DNA of 64,000 nucleotides from Thioclava dalianensis (GTDB lineage: Bacteria; Pseudomonadota; Alphaproteobacteria; Rhodobacterales; Rhodobacteraceae). The stretch's first letter is position 1. Every line of letters begins with the position of its first letter. Shown here in pieces: positions 35,161 through 44,142 of the stretch. The stretch lies in contig NZ_JHEH01000008.1 in NCBI RefSeq assembly GCF_000715505.1, positions 88,862-152,861 of the forward strand, written 5' to 3'. Under the pieces are notes generated by a model. The model was not told the origin of the DNA. It saw nothing but the letters and a program-made list of their open reading frames with translations, and did no database searches. Made by a program: the position numbers and the translations under genes.

Positions 35161-36159
35161 CTAGCGCATCCGGTCGCCTGCCGCGTCGAAGTGAAAGCGG
35201 CGCGCGGGATCGGGGGTGAGATAGACGGGGGCGTCGATCTCGAAATGATGCTCGCCAAAGAGCCGTACCGTCAGCAGCCCGTGCGGCTCGGTGTGGATAT
35301 AGATATTGGTCTCGCCGCCCAGATGCTCGATATGGCTGATCGTGCCGGGGATCTCGCCTGTCTCTTTTGAAATCTCCAGATGTTCGGGGCGGATGCCCAC
35401 GGTCTCGCCCTGCAGCCCGATGGCGCCCGCCTTGAGAAAGTTCATCTGCGGCGATCCGATGAAGCCTGCCACAAAGGTGTTGGCGGGATCGTTATACAGC
35501 TCCATCGGGGCGCCCACCTGCGCCACGCGCCCGCCATCGAGCACCACGATCCGGTCGGCCAGCGTCATCGCCTCGACCTGATCGTGGGTGACGTAGATCA
35601 TCGTCGCCTTCAACTCGTGATGGAGCCGCGCGATCTCGATCCGGGTGGCCACGCGCAGGGCGGCGTCAAGATTGGAGAGCGGCTCGTCGAAGAGAAACAG
35701 CTTGGGTCTGCGCACGATGGCGCGCCCGATGGCCACGCGCTGACGCTGCCCGCCCGAGAGCTCTGCGGGACGGCGATCGAGCAGTGGCTCCAGCGAGAGC
35801 ATGCGCGCGGCCTCGTCGACGGCGGCCTCGACCTGCGGTTTCGAGGCACCTGCGCGCTTCATCGCAAGGCCCATATTGTCGCGCACCTTGAGGTGTGGGT
35901 AGAGCGCGTAGGACTGGAACACCATCGCGATCTCGCGCTTGGAGGGGGGGAGCTGCGTCACCCGGGCCGCGTCGATCATCACATCGCCCGAGCTCACATC
36001 CTCCAGCCCCGCGATCATCCGCAAAAGCGTGGACTTGCCGCAGCCCGAGGGGCCGACGAAGACGCAGAACTCGCCGTCGCGCACCTCGAGATCGACGCCC
36101 TTGATCACCTCGGTCTTGCCGAAGCTTTTGGTCAGGTTGTTGAGTGTCAGCGACCCCAT
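35161..36159 (-). CDS. Sugar ABC transporter ATP-binding protein (UgpC/MsmK type)
   Basis: 332-residue ATPase for a carbohydrate importer of the CUT1 class. Walker A is GPSGCGKST, the Q-loop is [10 protein letters not shown], the signature is [14 protein letters not shown] and Walker B is [12 protein letters not shown]-terminal TOBE/MalK-like regulatory domain follows (VGIRPEHL). It is the last gene of the leftward operon murQ-sbp-permeases-oxidoreductase-ATPase, 14 bp after the oxidoreductase. CUT1 ATPases can serve several transporters. Confidence 0.93.
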   Translation of the reverse strand: MGSLTLNNLTKSFGKTEVIKGVDLEVRDGEFCVFVGPSGCGKSTLLRMIAGLEDVSSGDVMIDAARVTQLPPSKREIAMVFQSYALYPHLKVRDNMGLAMKRAGASKPQVEAAVDEAARMLSLEPLLDRRPAELSGGQRQRVAIGRAIVRRPKLFLFDEPLSNLDAALRVATRIEIARLHHELKATMIYVTHDQVEAMTLADRIVVLDGGRVAQVGAPMELYNDPANTFVAGFIGSPQMNFLKAGAIGLQGETVGIRPEHLEISKETGEIPGTISHIEHLGGETNIYIHTEPHGLLTVRLFGEHHFEIDAPVYLTPDPARRFHFDAAGDRMR

Positions 36160-36173
36160 GGGGCAGGCCTCCT

Positions 36174-37217
36174 TCAGATCCGGATCGGGTCAAGTGCGAC
36201 GGGCCGTCCCGTGCGCACGCTTTCATCTGCGCCAAGACAGACCGCCAGAGAGCTCACCGCCTCATGCAGGTGGCGCGACAGGTCGGTGTCTTGCAAGATC
36301 GCCGACGCCGTGAAGGCCGCCTCGCGCTCGCACAGCGCCTGATGGCCCGGCTCATCGGCCATCGAGATGTCTTGGTCTGCCTCGCCCACGCGGTGCAGCC
36401 GCAGCGTCGAGGTCTTGGTATGGGTCTCGATATCGTCGGATTTCGCATCCTCGGGCATGCGGATCGAGATCGCGCCCTTGGGGCTTACGACATCTTTCAC
36501 GAAAAAGGCGGTGTCCGACATCATCGGCCCCCAGCCTGCCTCGTACCAGCCCAGCGAGCCATCCTCGAACAGCACCTGAAACTGGCCGTAATTATACATG
36601 TCGGGCGCGATGTCTTCAGACAGCCGCAGCCCCATGCCGCGCACCTCGCGCGGGGCGGCATCGGTGATTTGCAACATCACATCGACATAATGCACACCGC
36701 AATCGACAATCGGCGAGGTCGATTGCATCAGCGCCTTATGGGTCTCCCAAGTGGGGCCGGTGCTTTGTTGATTGAGGTTGAGCCGGAAAACATAAGGTCC
36801 GCCCAGATCGCGCGCCTCGGCGATCAGGCGCTGCCAGCTTGGGTGATGACGCAGGATATAGCCCACCACGCATTTGCGCGCGTGATCTCGCGCGGCCCGC
36901 GCCACGCGCAGCGCCTGCTCGACCGTGGTGGCAAGCGGCTTTTCGACAAAGACATGCGCGCCTGCCTCGATCGCTGCCACCGCCATATCGGTATGGCTGT
37001 CGGAATAGGTGGCGATGCAGACGAGATCGGGCGTCAGCTCGGCCAGCGCTTGGGCGTAATCATGGCTGAACGGATAGTCGCGCAGATCCTCCGGCAGCTC
37101 TGGCGTGGAGCGGTTCACCAGCCCCACGATCTCGAAATCGGGGTTCGTGTGATAGGCCACCGCATGCGAGAGCCCCATATTGCCCAAGCCCACGACGAGG
37201 GTGCGAATCTTGCTCAT
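36174..37217 (-). CDS. Gfo/Idh/MocA family oxidoreductase
   Basis: 347-residue NAD(P)-dependent sugar oxidoreductase. The Rossmann motif [10 protein letters not shown] is at the N-terminus, FVEKPLA carries the conserved Lys, and [11 protein letters not shown] gives the Asp-His pair. The substrate is unknown. Because it is inside an amino-sugar uptake operon, with 4-bp overlap to the permease gene, it probably acts on the imported sugar or a derivative; closely similar arrangements occur in many sugar ABC operons. Confidence 0.87.
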   Translation of the reverse strand: MSKIRTLVVGLGNMGLSHAVAYHTNPDFEIVGLVNRSTPELPEDLRDYPFSHDYAQALAELTPDLVCIATYSDSHTDMAVAAIEAGAHVFVEKPLATTVEQALRVARAARDHARKCVVGYILRHHPSWQRLIAEARDLGGPYVFRLNLNQQSTGPTWETHKALMQSTSPIVDCGVHYVDVMLQITDAAPREVRGMGLRLSEDIAPDMYNYGQFQVLFEDGSLGWYEAGWGPMMSDTAFFVKDVVSPKGAISIRMPEDAKSDDIETHTKTSTLRLHRVGEADQDISMADEPGHQALCEREAAFTASAILQDTDLSRHLHEAVSSLAVCLGADESVRTGRPVALDPIRI

Positions 37218-38056
37218 TTGACCGCCCCTGAGGTGATGCCGCGGATCAGTTGCCGCGAGAAGACAAGGTAGAGCACCAGCACCGGCAGGATCGCCAGCGA
37301 CAGTGAGGCCAGCACCGCGTTCCAGTTGGTGACATATTGCCCGATGAAGGTCTGCGCCCCCAGAGTGACCGTCTTGGTGGCCTCAGACGGCGCCAGGATC
37401 AGCGGGAACCACAGATCGTTCCAGATCGGGATCATCGTGAACACCGCAACCGTCGCCATGGCGGGGCGGATCAGCGGGACGACGAGGGTGAAAAAGATGC
37501 GGTATTCGCTTAAGCCATCGATCCGGCCTGCGTTTTTCAGGTCATCCGAGACTGTGCGCATGAATTCCGACAGGATGAAAATCGCAAGCGGCAGGCCTTG
37601 CGCGGAATAGACCAGCACCAGCGAGGTCAGCGTGTTGGTCAGCCCCACTGCCGCCATCCCCTTGAGGATCGCGACCGTGCCAAGCCGGATCGGGATCATG
37701 ATGCCGATGGCCAGATAAAGCCCCATCAGCAGATTGCCGCGCCAGCGATATTCCGACAGCGCAAAGGCCGCCATCGCGCCAAAGACCAGAACAATGGCCA
37801 GCGAGGCCACGGTGACGATCAGCGAGTTGCCGAAATAGAGCGGGAAATTGCCCTGCGACAGCACGGTCTGAAAGCCCACAAGGTCGAACGTGCCGGGACC
37901 GGGCAGGGCCAGCGGCTCGCGGAAGATCGCCTTGCGCGATTTCATCGAGTTGATCACGATCACGAAGACCGGGAACAGCGCGATCAGCGTGTAGGTGATC
38001 AGCGCTACATGGACCGCAACGGTCCGGGGCAGGGAGGATCTTGCGCTCATGGCCAT
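37214..38056 (-). CDS. Carbohydrate ABC transporter permease (MalG type)
   Basis: 280-residue CUT1 permease with six transmembrane helices. The cytoplasmic EAA loop is NAGRIDGLSEYRIFFTLVVPLIRPA, where it contacts the ATPase. The ATG at 38056 has GAGGGGG upstream. It overlaps the next gene by 4 bp and follows the other permease by 12 bp, so the transporter is stoichiometrically co-expressed. Confidence 0.92.
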   Translation of the reverse strand: MAMSARSSLPRTVAVHVALITYTLIALFPVFVIVINSMKSRKAIFREPLALPGPGTFDLVGFQTVLSQGNFPLYFGNSLIVTVASLAIVLVFGAMAAFALSEYRWRGNLLMGLYLAIGIMIPIRLGTVAILKGMAAVGLTNTLTSLVLVYSAQGLPLAIFILSEFMRTVSDDLKNAGRIDGLSEYRIFFTLVVPLIRPAMATVAVFTMIPIWNDLWFPLILAPSEATKTVTLGAQTFIGQYVTNWNAVLASLSLAILPVLVLYLVFSRQLIRGITSGAVK

Positions 38057-38068
38057 AGGTTCACCCCC

Positions 38069-38986
38069 TCAGAACTGGTAGCGACGCATGCGCCGCTGGA
38101 TGCCAAACAGATACAGGCACACCCCGATCAGGATGATGGCGAACATCACCGTGGCGATGGTGGCGCCCATGTTCGGGTCGCCCAGTTGCAGCTGGAAGCC
38201 GAAGAAGGTGCGATACATGAACGTGCCCAGGATATCGGTCGAGAAATCAGGCCCGGCCAGCGCGCCTTGGGTCACATAGATCAGATCGAAGGCGTTGAAG
38301 TTGCCCACGAAGGTCAGGATCGAGATGATCCCGATCGAGGGCAGGATCAGCGGCAGCTTGATGCGCCAGAACTGTGCCATGCCGGTGATGCCATCGACCT
38401 CGGCGGCCTCGATCACCTCTTCGGGGATCGATAGCAGGGCTGCGTAGATCAGCATCATCGGGATGCCGATAAACTGCCAGACCGAGATCAGCGAGACGGT
38501 GATCAGTGCGGTGGTTTCCTGTCCCAGCCACGGCTCGAACAGATGCCGCATCCCGATTGCGGTCAGCATGCCCGGCGCAATTCCCCAGATTGGCGAGAGG
38601 ATCAGCTTCCACACGAAGCCCACGATCACAAAGCTCAGGATGGTCGGCACGAAGATCGCCGAGCGGTAGAGGGCGGCAAAGCGCAGCCCCGGCAGCGACA
38701 ATAGGGCCGCCAGACCGATCCCGATGGGATTTTGCACCGCCATGTTGATCAGAAAGAACCAAACATTGTTCCAAAACGCATTCCAGAAGGTCTTGGCCCA
38801 GCGGGGATCGCCAAAGAGCGTGCGGAAATTGTCGAGCCCCACGAAGTGGATGCCGTCATCGCCCGTCGTGTAGAGCGACAGATCGAGGGTGGCAAAGAGC
38901 GGAATGATCATCACCGCAGTGTAGATGATCACGGCTGGCGCCAGAAAAATCGGGATATGCCAGCGGAATGGCTTGCGCTCGGACAT
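38069..38986 (-). CDS. Carbohydrate ABC transporter permease (MalF type)
   Basis: 305-residue CUT1 permease with six predicted helices and a periplasmic loop after the first (YTTGDDGIHFVGLDNFRTLF), as in the MalF branch. The EAA motif is EAAEVDGITGMAQFWRIKLPLILP. It pairs with the MalG-type permease downstream. An 82-bp spacer with a strong hairpin separates it from the solute-binding protein gene. Confidence 0.92.
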   Translation of the reverse strand: MSERKPFRWHIPIFLAPAVIIYTAVMIIPLFATLDLSLYTTGDDGIHFVGLDNFRTLFGDPRWAKTFWNAFWNNVWFFLINMAVQNPIGIGLAALLSLPGLRFAALYRSAIFVPTILSFVIVGFVWKLILSPIWGIAPGMLTAIGMRHLFEPWLGQETTALITVSLISVWQFIGIPMMLIYAALLSIPEEVIEAAEVDGITGMAQFWRIKLPLILPSIGIISILTFVGNFNAFDLIYVTQGALAGPDFSTDILGTFMYRTFFGFQLQLGDPNMGATIATVMFAIILIGVCLYLFGIQRRMRRYQF

Positions 38987-39028
38987 GGGGCAGCCTCTCG
39001 GGGATGGAACGGATCAAACGGGAGACGC

Positions 39029-39060
39029 GATGTGGCCGGACGGAGATGCCCGGCCACATC
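39029..39060 (-). terminator. Intercistronic hairpin after the solute-binding protein gene
   Basis: Perfect 11-bp stem GATGTGGCCGG/CCGGCCACATC with a 10-nt loop, 9 bp past the stop. No U-run follows, so it probably stabilises the upstream message and lowers expression of the permeases rather than ending transcription fully. Confidence 0.6.
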
Positions 39061-39068
39061 TTGGCAGA

Positions 39069-40322
39069 TTACTTCTGCTGCGGCTTATACCAGCTCGCGA
39101 GGTCTTTTTGCAGCTCGGCGGCTGCGTCCTCGGGGCTCTGGGTGCCGTTCATCACATTGGCCGAGGCCGCCCAAGTCGCGTTCTCGAGGTTCGGCGTGCC
39201 GCGCGACAGGATCTGATAGGTCGAGCGGATCGTCGATTTGCAGTTCTGACGCCAGCTCAGGAATTCCTGCGCGAGCGGGTCTTTCAGCTCGATCTTGGCG
39301 GAGTTGAGCGAGAAGAAGCCCGGCAGCGCGTTGGAATAGAGCTGCGCGAAATCAGCGCTCCCGACCCAGTTCAGGAAGGTCATCGCCGCATCCTTGTTCT
39401 TCGAGGCGGCATTCAGCCCCATCGCGTGATCGGGCTGATCCGAGATATAGCAGGTATCTCCGGCTTTCTGGACTGGCGGCGGGAAGGCTCCCATCTCGAA
39501 ATCGACCTGCGGCTCAAAGACCGGGATCTCCCACGAGCCCGACGGGTAGATCGCCGCGCGGCCCAGCGTGAAGAGGTTCTGGCTGTCGGGATAGGTCTGT
39601 GCCTTATAGCCATCGCCCAGATAGTTGGACCATTTCGCAAGCTGCTTGAAGGGCTCGACCCAATCGGGATCGGTCAGCTTCTGGGTGCCATCGAGCAGCG
39701 CCTTGCGGCCCTCTTCGCCCTTCCAATAGGTCGGGCCGATATTCTGATAGCCCATGGTGGCGGCTTCCCACTGGTCATGGGTGCCCATATCGAGCGGGAT
39801 ATAAGTGCCATCGGCCTTGATCTTATCGAGATCGGCATAGAATTCATCGACCGTTTTGGGCGGCTCGATGCCGAGCTCTTTGAACGCGTCTTTATTGTAG
39901 ATGAAGCCGTGGATCACACTGGCCATCGGCACGCAGAACGTGTGCTTGCCGTCATCGGTCTGCCATGCGGATTTCGCGACGTCGGGGAAGTTCGACATGA
40001 TCTTCATGTCGCTCAGATCGGCAAGCTGGCCCTTTTGATAGAGCGCAAGCGCGGCGTCATAGGGGCGGCAGGTGATCAGATCGCCCGCCGTGCCCGCATC
40101 GAGCTTGGAGTTCAGCGCGGCGTTATATTCGGTGGGCGCAGAGGGCGCGAAGACCACCTTGATATCGGGATGGGCCTTCTCGAAGGCGGGGATGATCTTT
40201 TCCTGCCAGATCGGCAGGTCATCGTTGCGCCAGCTCTCGATTGTCAGCGTGGTCTCGGCAAGCGCCGAGGTGCCGACAAGCGCTGTGCCAAGCAGCAGCG
40301 CGGCGAAGGGAATGGATTTCAT
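39069..40322 (-). CDS. Sugar ABC transporter substrate-binding protein (family 1)
   Basis: 417-residue periplasmic binding protein. The signal peptide is FAALLLGTALVGTSALA and the mature protein starts ETTLTIESWRNDD, typical of CUT1 (MalE/UgpB-like) proteins that bind oligosaccharides or amino sugars. Location beside murQ- and nag-type genes suggests a GlcNAc-, chitobiose- or muropeptide-derived sugar. GGAGG is 5 nt before the ATG, inside an AACC-TGGA-GGTT mini-hairpin. It is 69 bp from murQ. Confidence 0.92.
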   Translation of the reverse strand: MKSIPFAALLLGTALVGTSALAETTLTIESWRNDDLPIWQEKIIPAFEKAHPDIKVVFAPSAPTEYNAALNSKLDAGTAGDLITCRPYDAALALYQKGQLADLSDMKIMSNFPDVAKSAWQTDDGKHTFCVPMASVIHGFIYNKDAFKELGIEPPKTVDEFYADLDKIKADGTYIPLDMGTHDQWEAATMGYQNIGPTYWKGEEGRKALLDGTQKLTDPDWVEPFKQLAKWSNYLGDGYKAQTYPDSQNLFTLGRAAIYPSGSWEIPVFEPQVDFEMGAFPPPVQKAGDTCYISDQPDHAMGLNAASKNKDAAMTFLNWVGSADFAQLYSNALPGFFSLNSAKIELKDPLAQEFLSWRQNCKSTIRSTYQILSRGTPNLENATWAASANVMNGTQSPEDAAAELQKDLASWYKPQQK

Positions 40323-40391
40323 GGTAACCTCCAGGTTGCGGGTCGCGGCGACCCTTTGATTTTTGGTGGGCCGTTTTCGGCCTTCTGGGTT

Positions 40392-41300
40392 TTAGCGGTG
40401 GAGCGCCTCTAGGGCGGGGGCGAGATGCCCCTGCGTTTGCTCCAACAAGGCGTGGGCGCGCGCGGGGTCTGCGCCCGCGGCAATGAGAATGGCGGGTTTG
40501 ACGGCGCCTTGGGCGGCACCCAGCGCGTCCTCGCTGCGCGCGGGATCAGACCCGGAAATCGCGCTTACGATTGCAATGGCGCGGGCCCGCAGCTTGCCGT
40601 TATCGGCGGTGAGATTGACCATCAGCCCGTCATGGACATGACCAAGCCGGATGCCGGTGAGTGTCGAGAGCAGGTTGAGCGCGATCTTCTGCGCGCTGCC
40701 CGCCGCCATGCGCGTAGAGCCCGCGATCACTTCCGGCCCGGTCTCAAGCGCAATCGCGATATCAGCGCGCGAAAGCAGCGCCGAGCCTGCGACATTGGCC
40801 AGCCCGATCACCTGCGCGCCGCGCGCCTGTGCGCCTTGGGCGATCTCAAGCGTATAGGGCGTGCGCCCCGAGGCCGAGACACAGATCACCGTATCGCCGG
40901 GGCCAAGCCCTGCTGCGTCCAGATCGGCCAGCGCGAGCGCCGGGTCATCCTCGACCGCACCGGTCATATGGTGCAGCGCCGCATCGCCTCCGGCAAAGAG
41001 CATCGGCGTCTGCGCGGGGGCAATGCCGTAAGTTCCCGCCAGTTCAAGGCAATCGGCCAGCGCCATAAGCCCGGAGCTGCCCGCGCCTGCATAGGCCAGC
41101 TTGTGGCCGCTGCGCAGGCTATGGGCTGCGCGCGCGGCTGCGCGCTCCAGATCGGGCAGGGCGGCGTCGAGGCAGTCCAGCGAAGACAGGTGGCCTGCAT
41201 GCAATCTCGCCAGCGCCTCACGCGGCGAGACCGCATGGATGCCCGGAGCGGAATTGTGGCGCTCCTCGGTGGCGCGTGATGTGACTGCGGCAGCGGTCAT
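40392..41300 (-). CDS. murQ: MurQ-like N-acetylmuramic acid 6-phosphate etherase
   Basis: 302-residue SIS-domain protein. MurQ cleaves the lactyl ether of MurNAc-6-phosphate to GlcNAc-6-phosphate and D-lactate in peptidoglycan recycling. The N-terminus (TEERHNSAPGIHAVSP) and the sugar-phosphate loop YAGAGSSGLMALAD fit the family, with Glu in ADCLEL at the place of the E. coli catalytic acid Glu83. SASGRTPYTLE and GSTRMAAGSAQKIALN are the other diagnostic motifs. The ATG at 41300 is supported by GGGG upstream; an in-frame extension to 41351 runs into the operator region. It is divergent from the nag operon, so the pathway continues there. A different lyase-type reaction on a related sugar is possible. 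Confidence 0.82.
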   Translation of the reverse strand: MTAAAVTSRATEERHNSAPGIHAVSPREALARLHAGHLSSLDCLDAALPDLERAAARAAHSLRSGHKLAYAGAGSSGLMALADCLELAGTYGIAPAQTPMLFAGGDAALHHMTGAVEDDPALALADLDAAGLGPGDTVICVSASGRTPYTLEIAQGAQARGAQVIGLANVAGSALLSRADIAIALETGPEVIAGSTRMAAGSAQKIALNLLSTLTGIRLGHVHDGLMVNLTADNGKLRARAIAIVSAISGSDPARSEDALGAAQGAVKPAILIAAGADPARAHALLEQTQGHLAPALEALHR

Positions 41301-41334
41301 GCGAATCCCCTTGTTCAGCGAACATGATGCCAAA

Positions 41335-41426
41335 ATAATACCAATTGGCAAGACTTATTAAAAATAGGCGGTATTGGTCTGGTTTTCGTAAGCCGTCTTG
41401 TCAAATGGTATTATGTTGGTATTGTT
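41335..41426. promoter_or_regulatory. Divergent murQ / nag control region with four GGTATT-type elements
   Basis: AATACC (41338-41342, inverted), GGTATT (41370-41375), GGTATT (41407-41412) and GGTATT (41418-41423) are spread across the gap. A promoter for the nag side can be drawn as TTGTCA (41398-41403) with TATTGT (41420-41425), and a murQ -10 as TATTAT (41340-41335 on the minus strand), so elements overlap both. The downstream gene for a GntR/UTRA repressor, whose relatives bind GGTATA/GGTCT-type sites, is the likely regulator. Confidence 0.5.
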
Positions 41427-41444
41427 TCGATGACTGGAGGACCG

Positions 41445-42287
41445 ATGGCTCTGTTTCTTGGCATGGATGGTGGCGGCAGCGGATGCCGGGCGCGGATCGT
41501 CGATGAGACGGGGCGCGTGATAGGGCAGGCCGAAGGCGGTCCGGCCAATATCGTCTCGGATCTGGCCAGCGCGCAGGACAATCTTCTGGCCTGTGCGCGC
41601 AAGGCGCTGGGCGAGGCGGGCGATCTCAAGGATCTCCACGCCGTGCTGGGGCTTGCCGGGGCCAATGTGGGCCATGTGGCCGAGGCGCTGCATGCCGCAC
41701 TTCCCTTCCGCTCTGCGCGTATCCTCAGCGATGCTGTGATTGCTTTGCGCGGGGCGCTGGGCGCGCGCGACGGCATTCTGGCGGCGCTCGGGACCGGCTC
41801 CGTCTTTGCCGTGCAACGCGCGGGTGAGATGCGTCAGATCGGTGGCTGGGGGCTGGTGCTGGGCGATGAGGGCTCGGGCGGCTGGATCGGGCGGGCGCTG
41901 CTCACGCGGGCGCTGCACGCCTATGATGGCCGCGTCGAGATGACGCCTCTTTTGCGCGCGGTGCTCGATGAGGCACGCGGGCCGGAACACCTCGTCGACC
42001 GGATGCGCCTGGCGCCGCCTTCGGGCTTTGCCACCTATGCGCGCCGCGTGATCGAGGCGCCAGACGATGGTGCGGCACGCGCAGTGCTCGCCGCCGCCGA
42101 TGAGACCATCGCGGAGGCGATTGCCGATCTTCAGCAGGGCGCGGCGCTGCCCGTTTGCTTCACCGGCGGGCTGGGCGCGGTGTTTGCCCACAGGCTTGAG
42201 GGTCGGCTGGGCGCGCCCGTCCTTCCCGCGCAGGGCAGCGGGCTGGATGGCGCGGTCGCGTTGGCCCTTGCGGAGGGGGTGCGATGA
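41445..42287 (+). CDS. BadF/BadG-family sugar kinase (GlcNAc or MurNAc kinase-like)
   Basis: 280-residue ASKHA-fold kinase. The phosphate loop is FLGMDGGGSGCRARI, followed by GLAGANVGHV, the phosphate-2 region LAALGTGSVFA, and GWGLVLGDEGSGGWIG, which are the marks of N-acetylglucosamine kinases of the BadF/BadG/BcrA/BcrD family. It should phosphorylate the sugar imported by the neighbouring ABC system at C6, making the substrate for MurQ or NagA. The ATG at 41445 has GGAGG 4 nt upstream; one at 41430 is less well placed. It ends with a 4-bp overlap to the regulator gene. Confidence 0.85.
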   Translation: MALFLGMDGGGSGCRARIVDETGRVIGQAEGGPANIVSDLASAQDNLLACARKALGEAGDLKDLHAVLGLAGANVGHVAEALHAALPFRSARILSDAVIALRGALGARDGILAALGTGSVFAVQRAGEMRQIGGWGLVLGDEGSGGWIGRALLTRALHAYDGRVEMTPLLRAVLDEARGPEHLVDRMRLAPPSGFATYARRVIEAPDDGAARAVLAAADETIAEAIADLQQGAALPVCFTGGLGAVFAHRLEGRLGAPVLPAQGSGLDGAVALALAEGVR

Positions 42288-43114
42288 AAGTGAGAAAACC
42301 GGATCAGCCGCAATCCTTGCCCGAGACCTCTGGCGCGAAGGCGGCTGCGGAGATTTTTGCGGCCAGCCGGTTCGAGGCGAGTGCCGTAGGCCCGCTTTAT
42401 TTGCAACTGCGCGCCTGTATCACCGAGGCCATCGAGACCGGGCAACTGCGCCCGGGCGAAAGCCTGCCTGCCGAGCGCGATATCGCAGCAATGGCCAATC
42501 TGTCGCGCGTCACCGTGCGCAAGGCGGTGGAGCAACTGGTCGCCGCCGGACGTCTGGTGCAGCGGCGCGGCTCTGGCACGTTCGTTGCGCCGACGCTGGA
42601 GCGGGTTGAGATGCCGCTCTCGCAGCTCAACTCTTTCACCGAGGATATGGCGCGGCGCGGACGCGAGACACGCGCGATCTGGCTGGAACGCGCGCTGGCG
42701 CGGCCCTCCACCGATGAGGTGATGGTGCTCGGGCTCAACGCGCATGAGCAGGTGGCGCGGCTGGCGCGGGTGCGCCTGTCGGATGGCGTGCCGCTTGCGA
42801 TTGAGCGCGCCTCGCTGCCCGAGACGCTGCTGCCCGACCCCCAAGCGGTCAGAGGCTCGCTTTATGAATATCTGGGGGACCGCGGGCTGCGTCCGGTGCG
42901 CGCCGTGCAGCGGATCTCGGCTGCCAATATTGATGCCGAGACCGCAGGCCTTCTGGAGATGGCCGAAGGGGCGGCGGGTCTTCAGATCGAGCGGATTTCC
43001 TATCTGGAAACCGGGCGCGTCGTCGAGATCACGCGCTCGATCTATCGCGGCGATGCGTATGATTTCACAGCGGAATTGCGTATTCCGAGTGCTGCCGAAA
43101 GGAGTTCGACATGA
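42284..43114 (+). CDS. GntR-family regulator with UTRA domain (NagR/DasR-like)
   Basis: 276-residue HutC-type regulator. The winged helix-turn-helix is LPAERDIAAMANLSRVTVRKAVEQLVAAGRLVQRRGSGTFVA, and the UTRA effector domain begins near residue 110 and ends VVEITRSIYRGDAYDF. Members near nag genes sense GlcNAc-6-P or GlcN-6-P and release DNA. Being in the operon it would control itself, the kinase and the divergent murQ-ABC operon through the GGTATT elements. About 35 extra N-terminal residues precede the DNA-binding domain. Confidence 0.92.
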   Translation: MKVRKPDQPQSLPETSGAKAAAEIFAASRFEASAVGPLYLQLRACITEAIETGQLRPGESLPAERDIAAMANLSRVTVRKAVEQLVAAGRLVQRRGSGTFVAPTLERVEMPLSQLNSFTEDMARRGRETRAIWLERALARPSTDEVMVLGLNAHEQVARLARVRLSDGVPLAIERASLPETLLPDPQAVRGSLYEYLGDRGLRPVRAVQRISAANIDAETAGLLEMAEGAAGLQIERISYLETGRVVEITRSIYRGDAYDFTAELRIPSAAERSST

Positions 43115-44142
43115 CCGATGAGACCCTGATGTATAGCGAGATCCGCGAGATCCCGCAGGCGAGCCGCGCCTTGCTGGAGGCGGGCGCGGATGAGATCGCG
43201 CAGGCGGGGGCTGCGCTGCGGGCCTGCGATCCGTCCTGCATCGTGACGGTGGCGCGCGGGTCTTCCGATCACGCGGCGAGCTATCTGAAATATGCCATTG
43301 AGCTGGCCGCAGGGGTGCCCGTGGCCTCAATCGGACCGTCAGTGGCCTCGATCTATGGCACGAAGCTGCGGCTCAAGGGGATGGGTTGCATCGGGATTTC
43401 GCAATCGGGCCGCAGCCCGGATATCGTGGAGCTGTTGCGCGCCGCGCAGGCGGGCGGTGCGCTGACCTTTTCGCTGAGCAATGACAGCGCCTCGCCGATG
43501 GCGCAGGCCGCCGATCGTGCGGTCGGGCTGCGCGCGGGGCCGGAGCGTTCGGTCGCGGCCACCAAGAGCTTCGTCTGCTCGATTGTTGCGGGGCTGGCGC
43601 TTTTGGCGGAGTGGCAAGAGGATGCAAGCCTCAAGGCGGCTCTGGCTGCCCTGCCAGAGGCCTTTGCGCGCGCGGTCGAATGCGACTGGACGCCGCTGTC
43701 GGACCGGCTCGTGCGGGCGCAGTCGCTTTACGTGCTGGGCCGGGGGCCGGGATTTGCGATCTCCAATGAGATGGCGCTGAAATTCAAGGAAACCTGCGGC
43801 TTGCATGCCGAGAGCTATTCGGCAGCCGAGGTGTTGCACGGGCCTTCGGCGATTGTGCAGGCGGGCTTTCCGGTGCTGGCGCTGGCGGTTGAGGATGCCG
43901 CGCGCGCCCAGTTGGAGGCCACGGCGGCGCGGCTTGTCGGGCAGGGCGCGGAGGTGTTTCTCACACGCCCCGGTCAGGCCGAGGGGGCGGTGATCTTGCC
44001 CACCGTGTCCGATCTGCATCCGCTGGTGGCCCCGCTTGTGCCGGTGGTCAGCTTTTATGCCTTCATCGAGCAGTTGGCGCGGCGGCGCGGGTTTCATCCC
44101 GACACGCCGCCCCATCTGCGCAAAGTTACGGAAACTCTCTGA
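43111..44142 (+). CDS. SIS-domain glucosamine-6-phosphate deaminase (NagB-II type)
   Basis: 343-residue protein with two SIS domains, similar to the isomerase half of GlmS. It lacks a glutaminase domain, so it should work in the catabolic direction: glucosamine-6-phosphate to fructose-6-phosphate plus ammonia. Motifs are TVARGSSDHAASYLKY, GISQSGRSPDIVELL, ERSVAATKSFVCS, GRGPGFAISNEMALKFKETCGLHAE and the C-terminal HLRKVTETL, all GlmS-like. Location between the nag regulator and nagA (overlaps of 4 and 1 bp) supports NagB-II over AgaS. Confidence 0.88.
   Translation: MTDETLMYSEIREIPQASRALLEAGADEIAQAGAALRACDPSCIVTVARGSSDHAASYLKYAIELAAGVPVASIGPSVASIYGTKLRLKGMGCIGISQSGRSPDIVELLRAAQAGGALTFSLSNDSASPMAQAADRAVGLRAGPERSVAATKSFVCSIVAGLALLAEWQEDASLKAALAALPEAFARAVECDWTPLSDRLVRAQSLYVLGRGPGFAISNEMALKFKETCGLHAESYSAAEVLHGPSAIVQAGFPVLALAVEDAARAQLEATAARLVGQGAEVFLTRPGQAEGAVILPTVSDLHPLVAPLVPVVSFYAFIEQLARRRGFHPDTPPHLRKVTETL

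Noticed and set aside
40340..40364. Plus-strand terminator GGGTCG-CGG-CGACCC with a U-rich tail
   Set aside because: The stem is only 6 bp with a 3-nt loop, and no plus-strand gene or promoter precedes it. More likely it is a structure in the leader of the solute-binding protein mRNA.
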